DNA of 64,000 nt from Streptomyces sp. NBC_00287 (GCF_036173105.1 NZ_CP108053.1:5890001-5954000), one strand, 5' to 3'. Shown: positions 33,330-43,331, counted from the first letter of the stretch. The notes: generated by a model not told the origin, from the letters alone. A program made the numbers and translations.

Positions 33330-34268
33330 GTGTTCGCTGCAGAACGTCGCCAATTGATCCTCGAAATGGTGCGAGCGAATGGGGCCGTGTCGCTCCGTGA
33401 GCTCGCCCGCGTCGTCCAGACCTCCGAAGTGACCGTACGGCGGGACGTGCGCGCGCTGGAGGCAGAAGGACTCCTCGACCGCCGACATGGCGGTGCGGTA
33501 TTGCCGGGCGGGTTCACGCGGGAGTCCGGCTTTCCGCAGAAATCACATCTCGCGACCGCCGAGAAGACGGCCATCGCCGATCTCGCCGCGAACTTCGTCG
33601 AAGAGGGCGAGGCCATCGTGGTCGGGGCCGGTACGACCACGCAGGAGCTGGCCCGTCGGCTGGCCCGGGTGCCCGGGCTGACCGTCGTCACCAACTCCCT
33701 GCTGGTGGCCCAGGCGTTGGCCCATGCGAACCGGGTGGAGGTCGTGATGACCGGCGGCACTCTCCGCGGTTCGAACTACGCCCTCGTGGGCAGCGGGGCC
33801 GAGCAGTCCCTGCAGGGGCTTCGGGTCTCCCGTGCCTTCCTGTCCGGGAGCGGCCTTACGGCCGAGCGCGGGCTGTCCACGTCCAACATGCTCTCGGCGT
33901 CCGTCGACCGGGCGCTGGTGCAGGCGGCGGCGGAAGTTGTCGTCCTCGCCGATCACACCAAGCTCGGTACGGACACGATGTTCCAGACCGTGCCTACGGA
34001 TGTGATCACGCGGCTGGTGACCGATGAGCCGCCGACTCATGACGACCGTGCCCAGACCGAGTTGCAGGCCCTTGCCGATCAGGGGGTGCAGATCGCCGTG
34101 GCCGGGGCGAGTGGGAGCCAGGGGGGTGACGAAGTCCCGGCACGACGCGCTGCGCGGTCTGTGCCGGGCCCTAGGCGGGCGGCTCCGGCGGGGCTTCGGT
34201 CGGCGGTGCTTGGGGAGCCGGTGCCGGGGGCTGAGCGGGGGCGTGTCGCTGATCTTCGGCGGCGTTAA
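33330..34268 (+). CDS. DeoR-family transcriptional regulator
   Basis: A 312-residue regulator. The N-terminal DeoR HTH reads ERRQLILEMVRANGAVSLRE with recognition region TSEVTVRRDVRALEAEGLL and the typical RRHGGAVL after it. The DeoRC sensor domain follows (EGEAIVVGAGTTTQELA, VVTNSLLVAQAL, TGGTLRGSNYALVG, VVVLADHTKLG). Family members sense phosphorylated sugars. The last 60 residues are an Arg/Pro-rich tail beyond the usual length. The GTG start lies about 60 bases after an AT-richer stretch. As the only DeoR-type gene beside the nucleoside cluster it is a candidate for the CTACGCGCGTAG binder, although its own promoter lacks that site. Confidence 0.88.
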   Translation: MFAAERRQLILEMVRANGAVSLRELARVVQTSEVTVRRDVRALEAEGLLDRRHGGAVLPGGFTRESGFPQKSHLATAEKTAIADLAANFVEEGEAIVVGAGTTTQELARRLARVPGLTVVTNSLLVAQALAHANRVEVVMTGGTLRGSNYALVGSGAEQSLQGLRVSRAFLSGSGLTAERGLSTSNMLSASVDRALVQAAAEVVVLADHTKLGTDTMFQTVPTDVITRLVTDEPPTHDDRAQTELQALADQGVQIAVAGASGSQGGDEVPARRAARSVPGPRRAAPAGLRSAVLGEPVPGAERGRVADLRRR

Positions 34269-34304
34269 GGGCGCCTATTCACAGGGGTTTTGCTGTATTT
34301 GGGC

Positions 34305-34349
34305 GGCTGCGGGTCCGTTGTGGCTGGTCGCGCAGTTCCCCGCGCCCCT
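34305..34349. repeat. Dispersed Streptomyces intergenic repeat (GGCTGGTCGCGCAGTTCCCC type)
   Basis: A 45-base stretch ending CAGTTCCCCGCGCCCCT. Partial relatives are present at 40391-40413, 16734-16755 and 56638-56711. I recall this family as common between genes in Streptomyces; that was not checked. It lies between convergent DeoR and TetR genes. Confidence 0.6.
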
Positions 34350-34980
34350 AGAGGTCCGTTTTCAACCCCCTCAGTGTCAACATCAGCAACCTGTCCGCCA
34401 GGTCTGGATCCCCCGGGGTCTCTTCCGCCGCCAATGCGATGGCATGGGTGAGCTGGAGCAGGTCGGCGATCGCCACATCCGTGCGGACCTTGCCCGCCTC
34501 CTGCGCTCTGCTCAGCAGCTCACCTCCCGCCTCCCTGATCGGGTCGCTGCACCGGGCCAGGGCCGACGTGTCGTCGTAGGAGACGGACATCAGCGCTCGC
34601 GACAAGCCGCGGTACTCGCTCGCGTGCTCGACCATCTCCCGTAGCCAGGTCACCAGGGCGCCGCACGGCTCCGGCGCCCGGCTCAGTTCGCGGGCCCGGG
34701 CCAGTAGGTCGCTCACCGCGTCCTCGAAGACCGCGCTCAGTAGGGCGTGGCGGTTGGGGAAGTGGCGGTAGAGGGTGCCGATGCCTACGCCCGCTCTGCG
34801 GGCCACGTCCTCCAGGGACGCGTCCGTGCCGTGCTCGGCGAAGGCGGTGCGGGCCTCGGTGAGGAGGCGGTCGTAGTTGCGCCGGGCGTCGGCGCGCATG
34901 GCGCGCGGAGCAACTTGCGATGCCGCCGCACCTCCACTCTCCGCGGTCCCGCGTGAGGTCGCGCCCACCATGGCTCCCAC
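34348..34980 (-). CDS. TetR-family transcriptional regulator
   Basis: A 210-residue regulator. The TetR HTH is at about residues 35-75 (RNYDRLLTEARTAFAEHGTDASLEDVARRAGVG, with recognition helix GTLYRHFPNRHALL). The C-terminal domain follows the SCO-type pattern with EMVEHASEYRGLSRALM. The first codons read GTG GGA GCC ATG; the ATG at 34971 has GGGAG better placed than the GTG at 34980, so the true start is probably 34971. The target is unknown; the divergent LuxR-type gene is 127-136 bases away. Confidence 0.85.
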   Translation of the reverse strand: MGAMVGATSRGTAESGGAAASQVAPRAMRADARRNYDRLLTEARTAFAEHGTDASLEDVARRAGVGIGTLYRHFPNRHALLSAVFEDAVSDLLARARELSRAPEPCGALVTWLREMVEHASEYRGLSRALMSVSYDDTSALARCSDPIREAGGELLSRAQEAGKVRTDVAIADLLQLTHAIALAAEETPGDPDLADRLLMLTLRGLKTDL

Positions 34981-35106
34981 CTGCTCTCATCCGCGCCCGG
35001 CTCTGCCTTCAGGATGCCATCGCGCACCTGCGAGTGGCCTTCCCGCGCCCGTCCGGGGCCCTAACGTCTCTTACAGGACGTCTCGGGCGGGAGCAGCGCC
35101 GGGGGA

Positions 35107-36045
35107 GTGCGCATGGAGATCAGTGGCGCGGACGGGCGGCGGGTGCTGTCCGTCGTACGGGGTCTTGAAGAGGTCGGTTCCGTCGAGGAGTTGCGGGCGC
35201 GGGTGCTGCCCGAGCTGTTGCGGCTGGTAGTCGCGATCCTTGCTGTCGAACACGCGGTTGATTCGTCGCGCGTCACGGTGAACCTGTCGCTTCTTGTCCC
35301 GAGTTCGGGCGCCTGCGCCGATAGCGTTCCCCCGTCCGACAGCGCTGCTGGCGGACCTACCGCCGGGCGGGCGGAAAGTGACGCCTGTGGAGGCCCGTGT
35401 AAGACCGACTCCCCTGCGGGAGGGGCAAGGGCTGATGAAGCAGGAACCCGTGGTGGCGCTGAATGCCGGCGCGGACCAGAATCGCCTGCGTCCGCGCAGG
35501 TGAGGGCGCCAAAACCTGGACTTCCGGCCCGAGGCACAGTGGAAGCCCTGCCACCGCCGCACGTTTGCGTCGGTGGCGTATGCCCGTTTGTGGCTTCCGT
35601 AGCCGCGCTGGAACTGGTCGGCGGGCAGGACCGGGGGGTCGCCGCCCTCGACGAGGCCGGGCGGCCGTACGCCCTCAATGCCGTGGCCGGCGGTCTCCTG
35701 CCCGCCGTACTCGATCATCCGCTGCTCGGTGTCGGCGACTTCGCCACCCGGGACGTGGAGGTCCGGCATGTGCCGCCTGCCGCACCCGGGTTGCCCGTTC
35801 TGCTGCTGCTCCGGGATCTTGCGCGGGCCCGCACCACCGCCCGGCTCTTCGGGGTGACCGAGCAGGAGTTGCGTACCTTGCGGCACCTCGACGGCGGGTG
35901 TACGGCGACGGAGGCGGCCCGGCGGATGGGGCTGGCCCCGGCGACCGTGCGGGGGTATATCGCCTCCCTGCACCGGAAGTTGGAGGCGGGGCACACGGCG
36001 GCGCTGCTGCGCAGGGGGCGGGATCTCGGGATGCTCGGGGAATAG
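35107..36045 (+). CDS. LuxR-type HTH regulator, apparently interrupted by a transposon fragment but still open
   Basis: A 312-residue frame. The N-terminal 40 residues (SVVRGLEEVGSVEELRARVL) and the part from about residue 167 (AALELVGGQDRGVAALDEAGR to the end) fit a GAF-like sensory domain and a C-terminal LuxR HTH (FGVTEQELRTLRHLDGGCTA with ATVRGYIASLHRKL). Between them, 35230-35605, codon bias is lost and the residues are Ser/Gly/Cys-rich without domain character. The insert seems to be foreign; see the separate entry. The reading frame remains open across it, so a longer protein could be made, but the sensory domain would be disrupted. Confidence 0.65.
   Translation: MRMEISGADGRRVLSVVRGLEEVGSVEELRARVLPELLRLVVAILAVEHAVDSSRVTVNLSLLVPSSGACADSVPPSDSAAGGPTAGRAESDACGGPCKTDSPAGGARADEAGTRGGAECRRGPESPASAQVRAPKPGLPARGTVEALPPPHVCVGGVCPFVASVAALELVGGQDRGVAALDEAGRPYALNAVAGGLLPAVLDHPLLGVGDFATRDVEVRHVPPAAPGLPVLLLLRDLARARTTARLFGVTEQELRTLRHLDGGCTATEAARRMGLAPATVRGYIASLHRKLEAGHTAALLRRGRDLGMLGE
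35230..35605 (+). mobile_element. Probable IS200/IS605 (tnpB right-end) remnant inside LuxR-type gene
   Basis: In another frame (35294-35503, ending TGA) the insert encodes LADLPPGGRKVTPVEARV and LMKQEPVVALNAGADQNR, which resembles the C-terminal tail of actinobacterial TnpB proteins. Beyond the stop lie nested inverted repeats: GCCACCG/CGGTGGC around 35547-35577 inside GGAAGCC/GGCTTCC around 35537-35604, like a structured right end. No TnpA and no catalytic TnpB domain is present. Identification rests on remembered tail sequences and composition, so it is tentative. Confidence 0.45.
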
Positions 36046-36165
36046 CGGGCCGCCTGAGGCGACATGTCGCGATACGTCAGAATTGACGGATGGTCATCGG
36101 CCTGGCGTGCTCGCTTCACTGGCGGAAGGCGCCCCGCGCGTGGGCAGCCGCCAAGGGGGACTCTC

Positions 36166-36867
36166 ATGACCACGACTCCGTCGCGTGCGCCGACCTCGGC
36201 CGCCGAGCCGGGGGCGCCGGCCGGTACCGGGCGCGTTCTGCTGGGGATCACCACCGTGCTCGGGCCGTTCCTGCTGGCCCTCGGTGTCGGCATCATCCCG
36301 TACAGCACCGGGGGCTCGGAGGAGGAGATCGTCCGGGACATCGCCGACGACCGGACGCTCACCCAGGTGAGCCTGTGGTGCTGGCTGTTCGGGTCGATCG
36401 CGCTGGTGGTCGGCACGCTGGTGGTGGGGCTGCTGGCGATGCGGTACTCGCCCAAGCTCGGGCTGTGGGGGCTCGTCCTGCTCGGCACCGGGCTGCTGGC
36501 CATCTCCTCGGCACCGGAGCTGGACGCGGTCGCCCTGGGCGGGCTCGAGGAAGGCGTGAGCCAGGAAGCCCTGGCGAAGGCCGGGGAAGGGACGTACGGA
36601 CTGCTGGTGGTCGCCGTACCGACCTTCTACTTCGTCGTCGCCCATGTCCTCGGGGCGATCCTGCTCGGCGTCGCCCTGCTGCGCGGCCGGGTGATCGCTC
36701 CCTGGGCGGCCTGGCTGCTGATCCTGTCCATGCCGGTCAACGTGGTCGGATACGCGGGCGGCATCATGCCCCTGACCGTCCTGTCCTTCGCGATGATGGG
36801 CGTCGCCTTCGCCCTGGCCGGACTCGTCGTCGTCCGGCACGGCATCGGCTGGACGCGCACCACCTAG
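36166..36867 (+). CDS. Polytopic membrane protein of unknown function
   Basis: A 233-residue protein with six hydrophobic segments (about 22-45, 66-90, 98-116, 148-172, 178-195, 202-222). No family motif was recognised. ATG 36166 is preceded by an AAGGGGGA stretch; the longer upstream frame (from 36064) would overlap the end of the LuxR-type spacer and adds residues without membrane or signal character. A strong terminator at 36900 separates it from the convergent carboxylase gene. Confidence 0.7.
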   Translation: MTTTPSRAPTSAAEPGAPAGTGRVLLGITTVLGPFLLALGVGIIPYSTGGSEEEIVRDIADDRTLTQVSLWCWLFGSIALVVGTLVVGLLAMRYSPKLGLWGLVLLGTGLLAISSAPELDAVALGGLEEGVSQEALAKAGEGTYGLLVVAVPTFYFVVAHVLGAILLGVALLRGRVIAPWAAWLLILSMPVNVVGYAGGIMPLTVLSFAMMGVAFALAGLVVVRHGIGWTRTT

Positions 36868-36899
36868 GGTCCACCGAAGCGGGGGACGGGGAAAACGAG

Positions 36900-36936
36900 G
36901 CGCCCGGCGGACTGTCTGCTCCAGTCCGCCGGGCGC
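36900..36936. terminator. Bidirectional terminator between membrane protein and carboxylase genes
   Basis: A perfect 14-bp stem (36900-36913 with 36923-36936) and a 9-base loop between convergent genes. Confidence 0.85.
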
Positions 36937-36957
36937 TTCGGGATGTCGTACGGCTGC

Positions 36958-38730
36958 TCAGTCCTTGATCTCGCAGATCGCCGCGCCCGAGGTGATCGAG
37001 GCGCCGACCTCGGCGGCCAGGCCCTTGATGGTGCCGGACTTGTGGGCGTTGAGCGGCTGCTCCATCTTCATGGCCTCCAGGACGACGACCAGGTCGCCCT
37101 CCTTGACCTCCTGGCCCTCCTCGACCGCGATCTTGACGATCGTGCCCTGCATCGGGGAGGCGAGGGTGTCGCCGGAGGCGACGGGGCCGGACTTCTTCGC
37201 CGCGCGGCGCTTGGGCTTGGCCCCGGCGGCGAGGCCGGTGCGGGCCAGCGACATGCCGAGCGAGGACGGCAGGGAGACCTCCAGGCGCTTGCCGCCCACC
37301 TCGACGACGACCGTCTCACGGCCCGCCTCGTCGTCCGTGTCCACGTCGGCGGGGGCGGCGAAGGGCTTGATCTCGTTGACGAACTCGGTCTCGATCCAGC
37401 GGGTGTGGACCGTGAAGGGGTCCTGGCTGCCGGTGAGTTCGGGGGCGAACGCCGGGTCCTCGACGACCGCGCGGTGGAACGGGATGGCCGTGGCCATGCC
37501 CTCGACCTGGAACTCCTCCAGGGCGCGGGCGGCCCGCTGCAGGGCCTCCTTGCGGGTGCGGCCGGTGACGATCAGCTTGGCCAGCAGGGAGTCCCAGGCC
37601 GGGCCGATGACCGCGCCGGACTCCACGCCCGCGTCCAGCCGGACGCCGGGGCCGGAGGGCGCGTTGAACGTGGTGACCGTGCCGGGCGCCGGGAGGAAGT
37701 TACGGCCCGGGTCCTCGCCGTTGATGCGGAACTCGAAGGAGTGGCCGCGCAGCGCCGGGTCGTCGTAACCCAGCTCCTCGCCGTCGGCGATCCGGAACAT
37801 CTCGCGTACGAGGTCGATGCCGGCGACCTCCTCGGTGACCGGGTGCTCCACCTGGAGACGGGTGTTGACCTCCAGGAAGGAGATCGTGCCGTCCATGCCG
37901 ACGAGGAACTCGACGGTACCGGCGCCGACGTAACCGGCCTCCTTCAGGATGGCCTTGGAGGAGGAGTACAGCTCGGCGACCTGCTCGTCGGAGAGGAACG
38001 GCGCCGGGGCCTCCTCGACCAGCTTCTGGTGGCGGCGCTGGAGCGAGCAGTCACGGGTCGACACGACCACGACATTGCCGTGCTGGTCGGCCAGGCACTG
38101 GGTCTCCACATGCCGCGGCTTGTCCAGGTAGCGCTCGACGAAGCACTCGCCCCGGCCGAAGGCGGCGACGGCCTCACGGACCGCCGAGTCGTAGAGCTCG
38201 GGCACCTCTTCGAGGGTCCGGGCGACCTTCAGACCGCGGCCACCGCCACCGAAGGCGGCCTTGATCGCGATCGGCAGACCGTGCTGCTCGGCGAAGGCGA
38301 CGACCTCCTCGGCGCCGGAGACCGGGTCCGGCGTGCCGGCGACCAGCGGCGCACCCGCGCGCTGGGCGATGTGCCGGGCGGCGACCTTGTCACCGAGGTC
38401 CCGGATGGCCTGCGGCGGCGGACCGATCCAGATCAGCCCGGCATCGAGAACCGCCTGCGCGAAGTCGGCGTTCTCGGAGAGGAATCCGTAGCCGGGGTGG
38501 ATGGCGTCGGCCCCCGACTCGCGCGCCGCCTTGAGGACCTTCTCGATGTCCAGATAGCTAGTGCCCGGGGTGTCACCGCCCAGGGCGAACGCCTCATCCG
38601 CGGCGCGGACATGCAGAGCGTCCCGGTCCGGGTCGGCGTATACGGCCACGCTCGCGATACCGGCGTCCCGGCATGCCCGGGCCACGCGGACAGCGATTTC
38701 GCCACGGTTGGCGATGAGCACCTTGCGCAC
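36958..38730 (-). CDS. Acetyl/propionyl-CoA carboxylase alpha subunit (biotin carboxylase plus BCCP)
   Basis: A 590-residue fused subunit, the length known for S. coelicolor AccA1/AccA2. It begins MRKVLIANRGEIAVRVARAC (GTG 38730 with GGAGGG upstream). The ATP-grasp biotin carboxylase has the glycine-rich loop KAAFGGGGRGLK, the HQK motif RRHQKLVEEAP and FLEVNTRLQVEHPVTE. A linker leads to the biotinyl domain with the biotinylated Lys in LEAMKMEQP, 35 residues from the C-terminus. It supplies carboxybiotin to the beta subunit encoded at 40641. Both acyl-CoA carboxylases of Streptomyces share such an alpha subunit, so the substrate is set by the beta partner. The gene is separated from the beta/epsilon genes by Maf and MmpB on the same strand and by a gene on the opposite strand. 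Confidence 0.94.
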   Translation of the reverse strand: MRKVLIANRGEIAVRVARACRDAGIASVAVYADPDRDALHVRAADEAFALGGDTPGTSYLDIEKVLKAARESGADAIHPGYGFLSENADFAQAVLDAGLIWIGPPPQAIRDLGDKVAARHIAQRAGAPLVAGTPDPVSGAEEVVAFAEQHGLPIAIKAAFGGGGRGLKVARTLEEVPELYDSAVREAVAAFGRGECFVERYLDKPRHVETQCLADQHGNVVVVSTRDCSLQRRHQKLVEEAPAPFLSDEQVAELYSSSKAILKEAGYVGAGTVEFLVGMDGTISFLEVNTRLQVEHPVTEEVAGIDLVREMFRIADGEELGYDDPALRGHSFEFRINGEDPGRNFLPAPGTVTTFNAPSGPGVRLDAGVESGAVIGPAWDSLLAKLIVTGRTRKEALQRAARALEEFQVEGMATAIPFHRAVVEDPAFAPELTGSQDPFTVHTRWIETEFVNEIKPFAAPADVDTDDEAGRETVVVEVGGKRLEVSLPSSLGMSLARTGLAAGAKPKRRAAKKSGPVASGDTLASPMQGTIVKIAVEEGQEVKEGDLVVVLEAMKMEQPLNAHKSGTIKGLAAEVGASITSGAAICEIKD

Positions 38731-39112
38731 GATTGAGGCTCCCTCCTTGAAACAAGCCGAGTTTAGGGACTGCCGACACGGCACTTCGACCCGTCCCCAA
38801 TGGTGAGCTTGCCCACACGGAGCGTGATTCGAGGCTCGCTCGACCCGCGAAATCCCTTGTCGCACCGTGGTACGCGGGACTCCTCCCGGAAACCCTAGCC
38901 GCCCGCTGTGGTCAAGGTCTCTGTCATCAGGTGCTGCGGGCCACTCCGTTTCTTTGTGGAGTCCCTACGAATGGCCCAACGATTCTTTGCCCCTCTCAGA
39001 ACCCTTGTCCCGAGGTTTACCCGTTAGTAGCGTTCGCTTGTCTCGAACGTACTTGGAGTAACCGCAGTCCTGCTAGGACGGCGCTAGAGCGCTCGGAAGT
39101 GGGTGGGGGCCG
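38731..39112. other. Intergenic region upstream of the carboxylase alpha gene
   Basis: A 382-base divergent spacer. No credible reading frame was found. It includes a lower-GC stretch (about 38935-39060) with short dyads such as GTTCG-n-CGAAC near 39030-39047 and GTCCTGCTAGGAC near 39068-39080. Promoters for both neighbours should lie here, but no element could be assigned. Confidence 0.5.
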
Positions 39113-39562
39113 GTGGTGCGCAGACCGGTGGCATGGGTGGTGGCGGTCGTCCTCTTCACCGAGGCGTTCGGCATCGCAGCGGTCCAGTGGTTCCTGGGCG
39201 TCGTGGTCGACCGCCAGGACATGTCCCTGGCGGGGCTGGACCCGGATGTGATGTCGGTGTCGTCGAAGATCGGGGGCGTGGTCTTCGGCTTGTACTTCGC
39301 GCTGTGCGGCGTGGTGGCGCTGTTGGTCGCGCTACGGGATCGCCCGGCGGCCGGGCTCGGGCGGGTGCTGTTGATCAGCGCGGCGGTCGTGCACGGGCTG
39401 CTGGGGGCGTTCGCCTGGGGCCTGGTGGGCTGGACGGCGTTCCTGTTCATGGTGGTGGTGCTGGGGCTGATCGTGCTGTTGCTGATGACGTACGACGCCC
39501 AGGGCAACGGGGAGCCGGTGGACGCTCGGCCGGAGCCTACGAATGGGGCTGCGCCGGCGTAA
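39113..39562 (+). CDS. Small four-helix membrane protein
   Basis: A 149-residue protein with four hydrophobic segments (about 6-28, 55-75, 84-103, 108-126) and a polar, Pro-rich tail. No family motif was recognised. The frame starts with GTG 39113, with another GTG 3 bases later; the first 30 residues include VVAVVLFTEAFGIAAVQWFLG, which is reasonable for a first helix. It converges on the maf gene with a 12-base gap. Confidence 0.7.
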   Translation: MVRRPVAWVVAVVLFTEAFGIAAVQWFLGVVVDRQDMSLAGLDPDVMSVSSKIGGVVFGLYFALCGVVALLVALRDRPAAGLGRVLLISAAVVHGLLGAFAWGLVGWTAFLFMVVVLGLIVLLLMTYDAQGNGEPVDARPEPTNGAAPA

Positions 39563-39574
39563 GGACGTCCGAGG

Positions 39575-40183
39575 TCACGTCCACAGGTCGGTGATGGAGA
39601 TCCCCAACTGGGCCAGCAGCCGTCGGACCAACGGCAGGCTGATGCCGATCACATTGCCGTGGTCGCCGTCGATGCCGTCGATGAACGGGGCCGAGCGGCC
39701 GTCGAGGGTGAACGCCCCGGCGACATAGAGGGGTTCGCCCGAGGCGACGTACGCGGCGATCTCCTCGTCGGTCGGCTCGCCGAAGCGGACGACGGTGGAG
39801 GCGGTGGCGGAGGCGTGCCGTCCGCTCACCGTGTCCCAGACGCAGTGGCCGGTCTGGAGGGTTCCGGCCCGGCCGCGCATCGACTTCCACCTCGCGGTGG
39901 CCTCCTCGGCGTCGGCCGGCTTGCCCAGCGGCTGTCCGTCCAGGTCGAGGACCGAGTCGCAGCCGATCACCAGCGCACCCATGACCTCCGGCTTCGCCGC
40001 CACGACGGAGGCCTTCGCCTCGGCCAGGGCGAGGGCCAACTCGGCGGGGGTGGGCGCGGTGACGGCGTCCTCGTCGACGCCGCTGACGATGACCTCGGGG
40101 TCCAGACCGGCCTGGCGCAACAGCCCCAGCCGGGCGGGGGACTGGGAGGCCAGGACGAGTCGGCGGCGGGGCTGATCAGTCAT
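39575..40183 (-). CDS. Maf-family nucleoside triphosphate pyrophosphatase
   Basis: A 202-residue protein hydrolysing non-canonical or modified NTPs to NMP and pyrophosphate. Family motifs: LVLASQSPARLGLLRQAG at the N-terminus (the S-x-R pair), IGCDSVLDLDGQPLGKP with the catalytic Asp, and EPLYVAGAFTLDGRSAPFI followed by IDGDHGNVIGISLPL. ATG 40183 lies 5 bases before the stop of the small membrane protein gene, so they are transcribed together with the carboxylase epsilon and beta genes upstream. Confidence 0.92.
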   Translation of the reverse strand: MTDQPRRRLVLASQSPARLGLLRQAGLDPEVIVSGVDEDAVTAPTPAELALALAEAKASVVAAKPEVMGALVIGCDSVLDLDGQPLGKPADAEEATARWKSMRGRAGTLQTGHCVWDTVSGRHASATASTVVRFGEPTDEEIAAYVASGEPLYVAGAFTLDGRSAPFIDGIDGDHGNVIGISLPLVRRLLAQLGISITDLWT

Positions 40184-40187
40184 GGAG

Positions 40188-40316
40188 TCAGCGTAGTCCG
40201 GCCACGAGCATGGCGAGCACCATGGCCAACGCCACGAGCACGCCGAGTCTCCGCAGCATGTTCTGCACATCGCGGAGTTCTTTCGGCGGCTCGTCTTCGG
40301 GGTCGGACCAGAGCAT
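40188..40316 (-). CDS. mmpB: Small membrane protein, probable MmpB
   Basis: A 42-residue protein, MLWSDPEDEPPKELRDVQ at the N-terminus followed by a basic MLRRLG turn and one transmembrane helix to the end (VLVALAMVLAMLVAGLR). The short acidic head plus single helix, and the position between the carboxylase epsilon gene and maf, match what I recall of the Streptomyces gene annotated as morphogenic membrane protein MmpB. Its stop is 4 bases from the maf start. It is easily missed because of its size. Confidence 0.75.
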   Translation of the reverse strand: MLWSDPEDEPPKELRDVQNMLRRLGVLVALAMVLAMLVAGLR

Positions 40317-40390
40317 GCCACTAGCGTGGGGCTTGGGCCGTTCAGGGCGCCTGAGTATGCGTACTTAATTGGCGCCCTTGGTTCCACGAC

Positions 40391-40413
40391 TGTGCGCGGT
40401 TCCCCGCGCCCCT
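40391..40413. repeat. Partial copy of dispersed intergenic repeat
   Basis: GCGCGGTTCCCCGCGCCCCT is nearly identical to the end of the repeat at 34305-34349. It lies between mmpB and the epsilon subunit gene. Confidence 0.5.
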
Positions 40414-40421
40414 GAGGAGTT

Positions 40422-40631
40422 TTACCCAGGCCAGTACGTACGTGCCCACGTCGTCGGGCCCGGTTGCGGCAAGCGGTGTGCCGCGATCCTCGCCGGGTCG
40501 GACCACGAGTCCCGTTCCGTGGGCGCGCCGGGCGGCACCGATGCTGCCGCCGCGGCGCGGGCGCGGACCACCGCCAGGGCGGCGGCCAGCTCCTCGGGGG
40601 TCGGGTTGCCCCGCAAGACCTTGATCGTCAC
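40422..40631 (-). CDS. pccE: Acyl-CoA carboxylase epsilon subunit
   Basis: A 69-residue protein with the pattern of actinobacterial carboxylase epsilon subunits: IKVLRGNPTPEELAAALAVV near the N-terminus, an Ala-rich helix, and a C-terminal region containing DSWSDPARIAAHRLP and the final TWARTYWPG. It stabilises and stimulates the alpha-beta complex. The GTG start has AGGAG upstream and the gene begins 9 bases after the beta-subunit stop, so both are coupled. Confidence 0.9.
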   Translation of the reverse strand: MTIKVLRGNPTPEELAAALAVVRARAAAAASVPPGAPTERDSWSDPARIAAHRLPQPGPTTWARTYWPG

Positions 40632-40640
40632 AGCGGCTCC

Positions 40641-42236
<1,596 letters not shown>

Positions 42237-42347
42237 CGGGATCGCGGCTCCCTGCCTGCTCAAAAGGGGGGACGGTTACTCATCCGTAGAGTAGTGGCGC
42301 GCCTACCAATCGGCAGTGCGGCGTTGGCCACACCTAGGGTGGCTTGC

Positions 42348-43208
42348 ATGACGCCGCGCGATGCATCAGACGACAGCCGCTGGTCCGACCTGGAACGTCC
42401 TCCGCTCAATGGCTCGGCACTGCGCCGGGCGCTGGTACGGGCGGACGGACTGTGGTGCGACGTGGAGGTGGTGCAGCGCACCGGCTCCACCAACAGTGAT
42501 CTGGTGGCTCTGGCCGCGAAGGGCGGGGCCGAGGAGGGCGCGGTCCTGGTCGCCGAGGAGCAGACGGCAGGCAAGGGGCGGCTCGACCGGCAGTGGACGG
42601 CACCGCCTCGCTCGGGCCTCTTCTTCTCCGTCCTGCTGAAGCCGACGGGCGTCCCGGTCACCCGCTGGGGCTGGCTGCCGCTGCTCACCGGGGTGGCGGT
42701 GGCGACGGGGCTTTCACGGGCGGCGGGGGTCGATACGGCACTCAAGTGGCCCAACGACGTGCTGGTGACCGTCGGCGGGGAGGAGCGCAAGGCCGGGGGC
42801 ATCCTCGCGGAGCGGGCCGGGGACGACGGGGTGGTGGTGGGCGTCGGTATCAACGTCACCCTCAAGGAGGAGGAACTCCCGGTGCCGCAGGCGGGCTCGC
42901 TGGCGCTGGCCGGGGCGGTGAGCACGGACCGGGATCCCTTGCTGCGGGCGGTGCTGCGGTCGCTGGAGGACTGGTACGGGCGGTGGCGGTCGGCCGGGGG
43001 CGACCCCGCGGTGAGCGGTCTGCAGGAGACGTATGCGGCGGGGTGCGCGACGCTCGGGCGCGTGGTGCGGGCCGAGCTGCCCGGGGACCGGTCGCTGGTC
43101 GGGGAGGCGGTCGCGGTGGACGGGGACGGCCGCCTGGTGATCGCCACCGAGGAGGGGGTGCAGGAGCCCGTGGGGGCGGGGGACATCGTGCACCTGCGTC
43201 CGGCGTGA
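42348..43208 (+). CDS. birA: Biotin-[acetyl-CoA-carboxylase] ligase
   Basis: A 286-residue group I biotin protein ligase without the DNA-binding domain of E. coli BirA. Motifs: RTGSTNSDL, EEQTAGKGRLDRQW (biotinyl-AMP binding GRGRxxR-type loop), LKWPNDVLV with the catalytic Lys, KAGGILAE and VGVGINV, then an SH3-like C-terminal domain. It attaches biotin to the alpha subunit encoded at 36958. The start ATG 42348 lies 111 bases from the divergent pccB start, and adenylate cyclase follows 123 bases downstream. Confidence 0.93.
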   Translation: MTPRDASDDSRWSDLERPPLNGSALRRALVRADGLWCDVEVVQRTGSTNSDLVALAAKGGAEEGAVLVAEEQTAGKGRLDRQWTAPPRSGLFFSVLLKPTGVPVTRWGWLPLLTGVAVATGLSRAAGVDTALKWPNDVLVTVGGEERKAGGILAERAGDDGVVVGVGINVTLKEEELPVPQAGSLALAGAVSTDRDPLLRAVLRSLEDWYGRWRSAGGDPAVSGLQETYAAGCATLGRVVRAELPGDRSLVGEAVAVDGDGRLVIATEEGVQEPVGAGDIVHLRPA

Positions 43209-43331
43209 GTTCTTCGCCCTTGCCACCGTCACCCCCTCCGGAATCGCCCTGACGGAGTGAGCTAGGGCACACCTGCCGTAAAGTGAAGGCCGGTCGATAC
43301 CTGACCGCGGCAGATCGGAAGGGCAGCAGGC

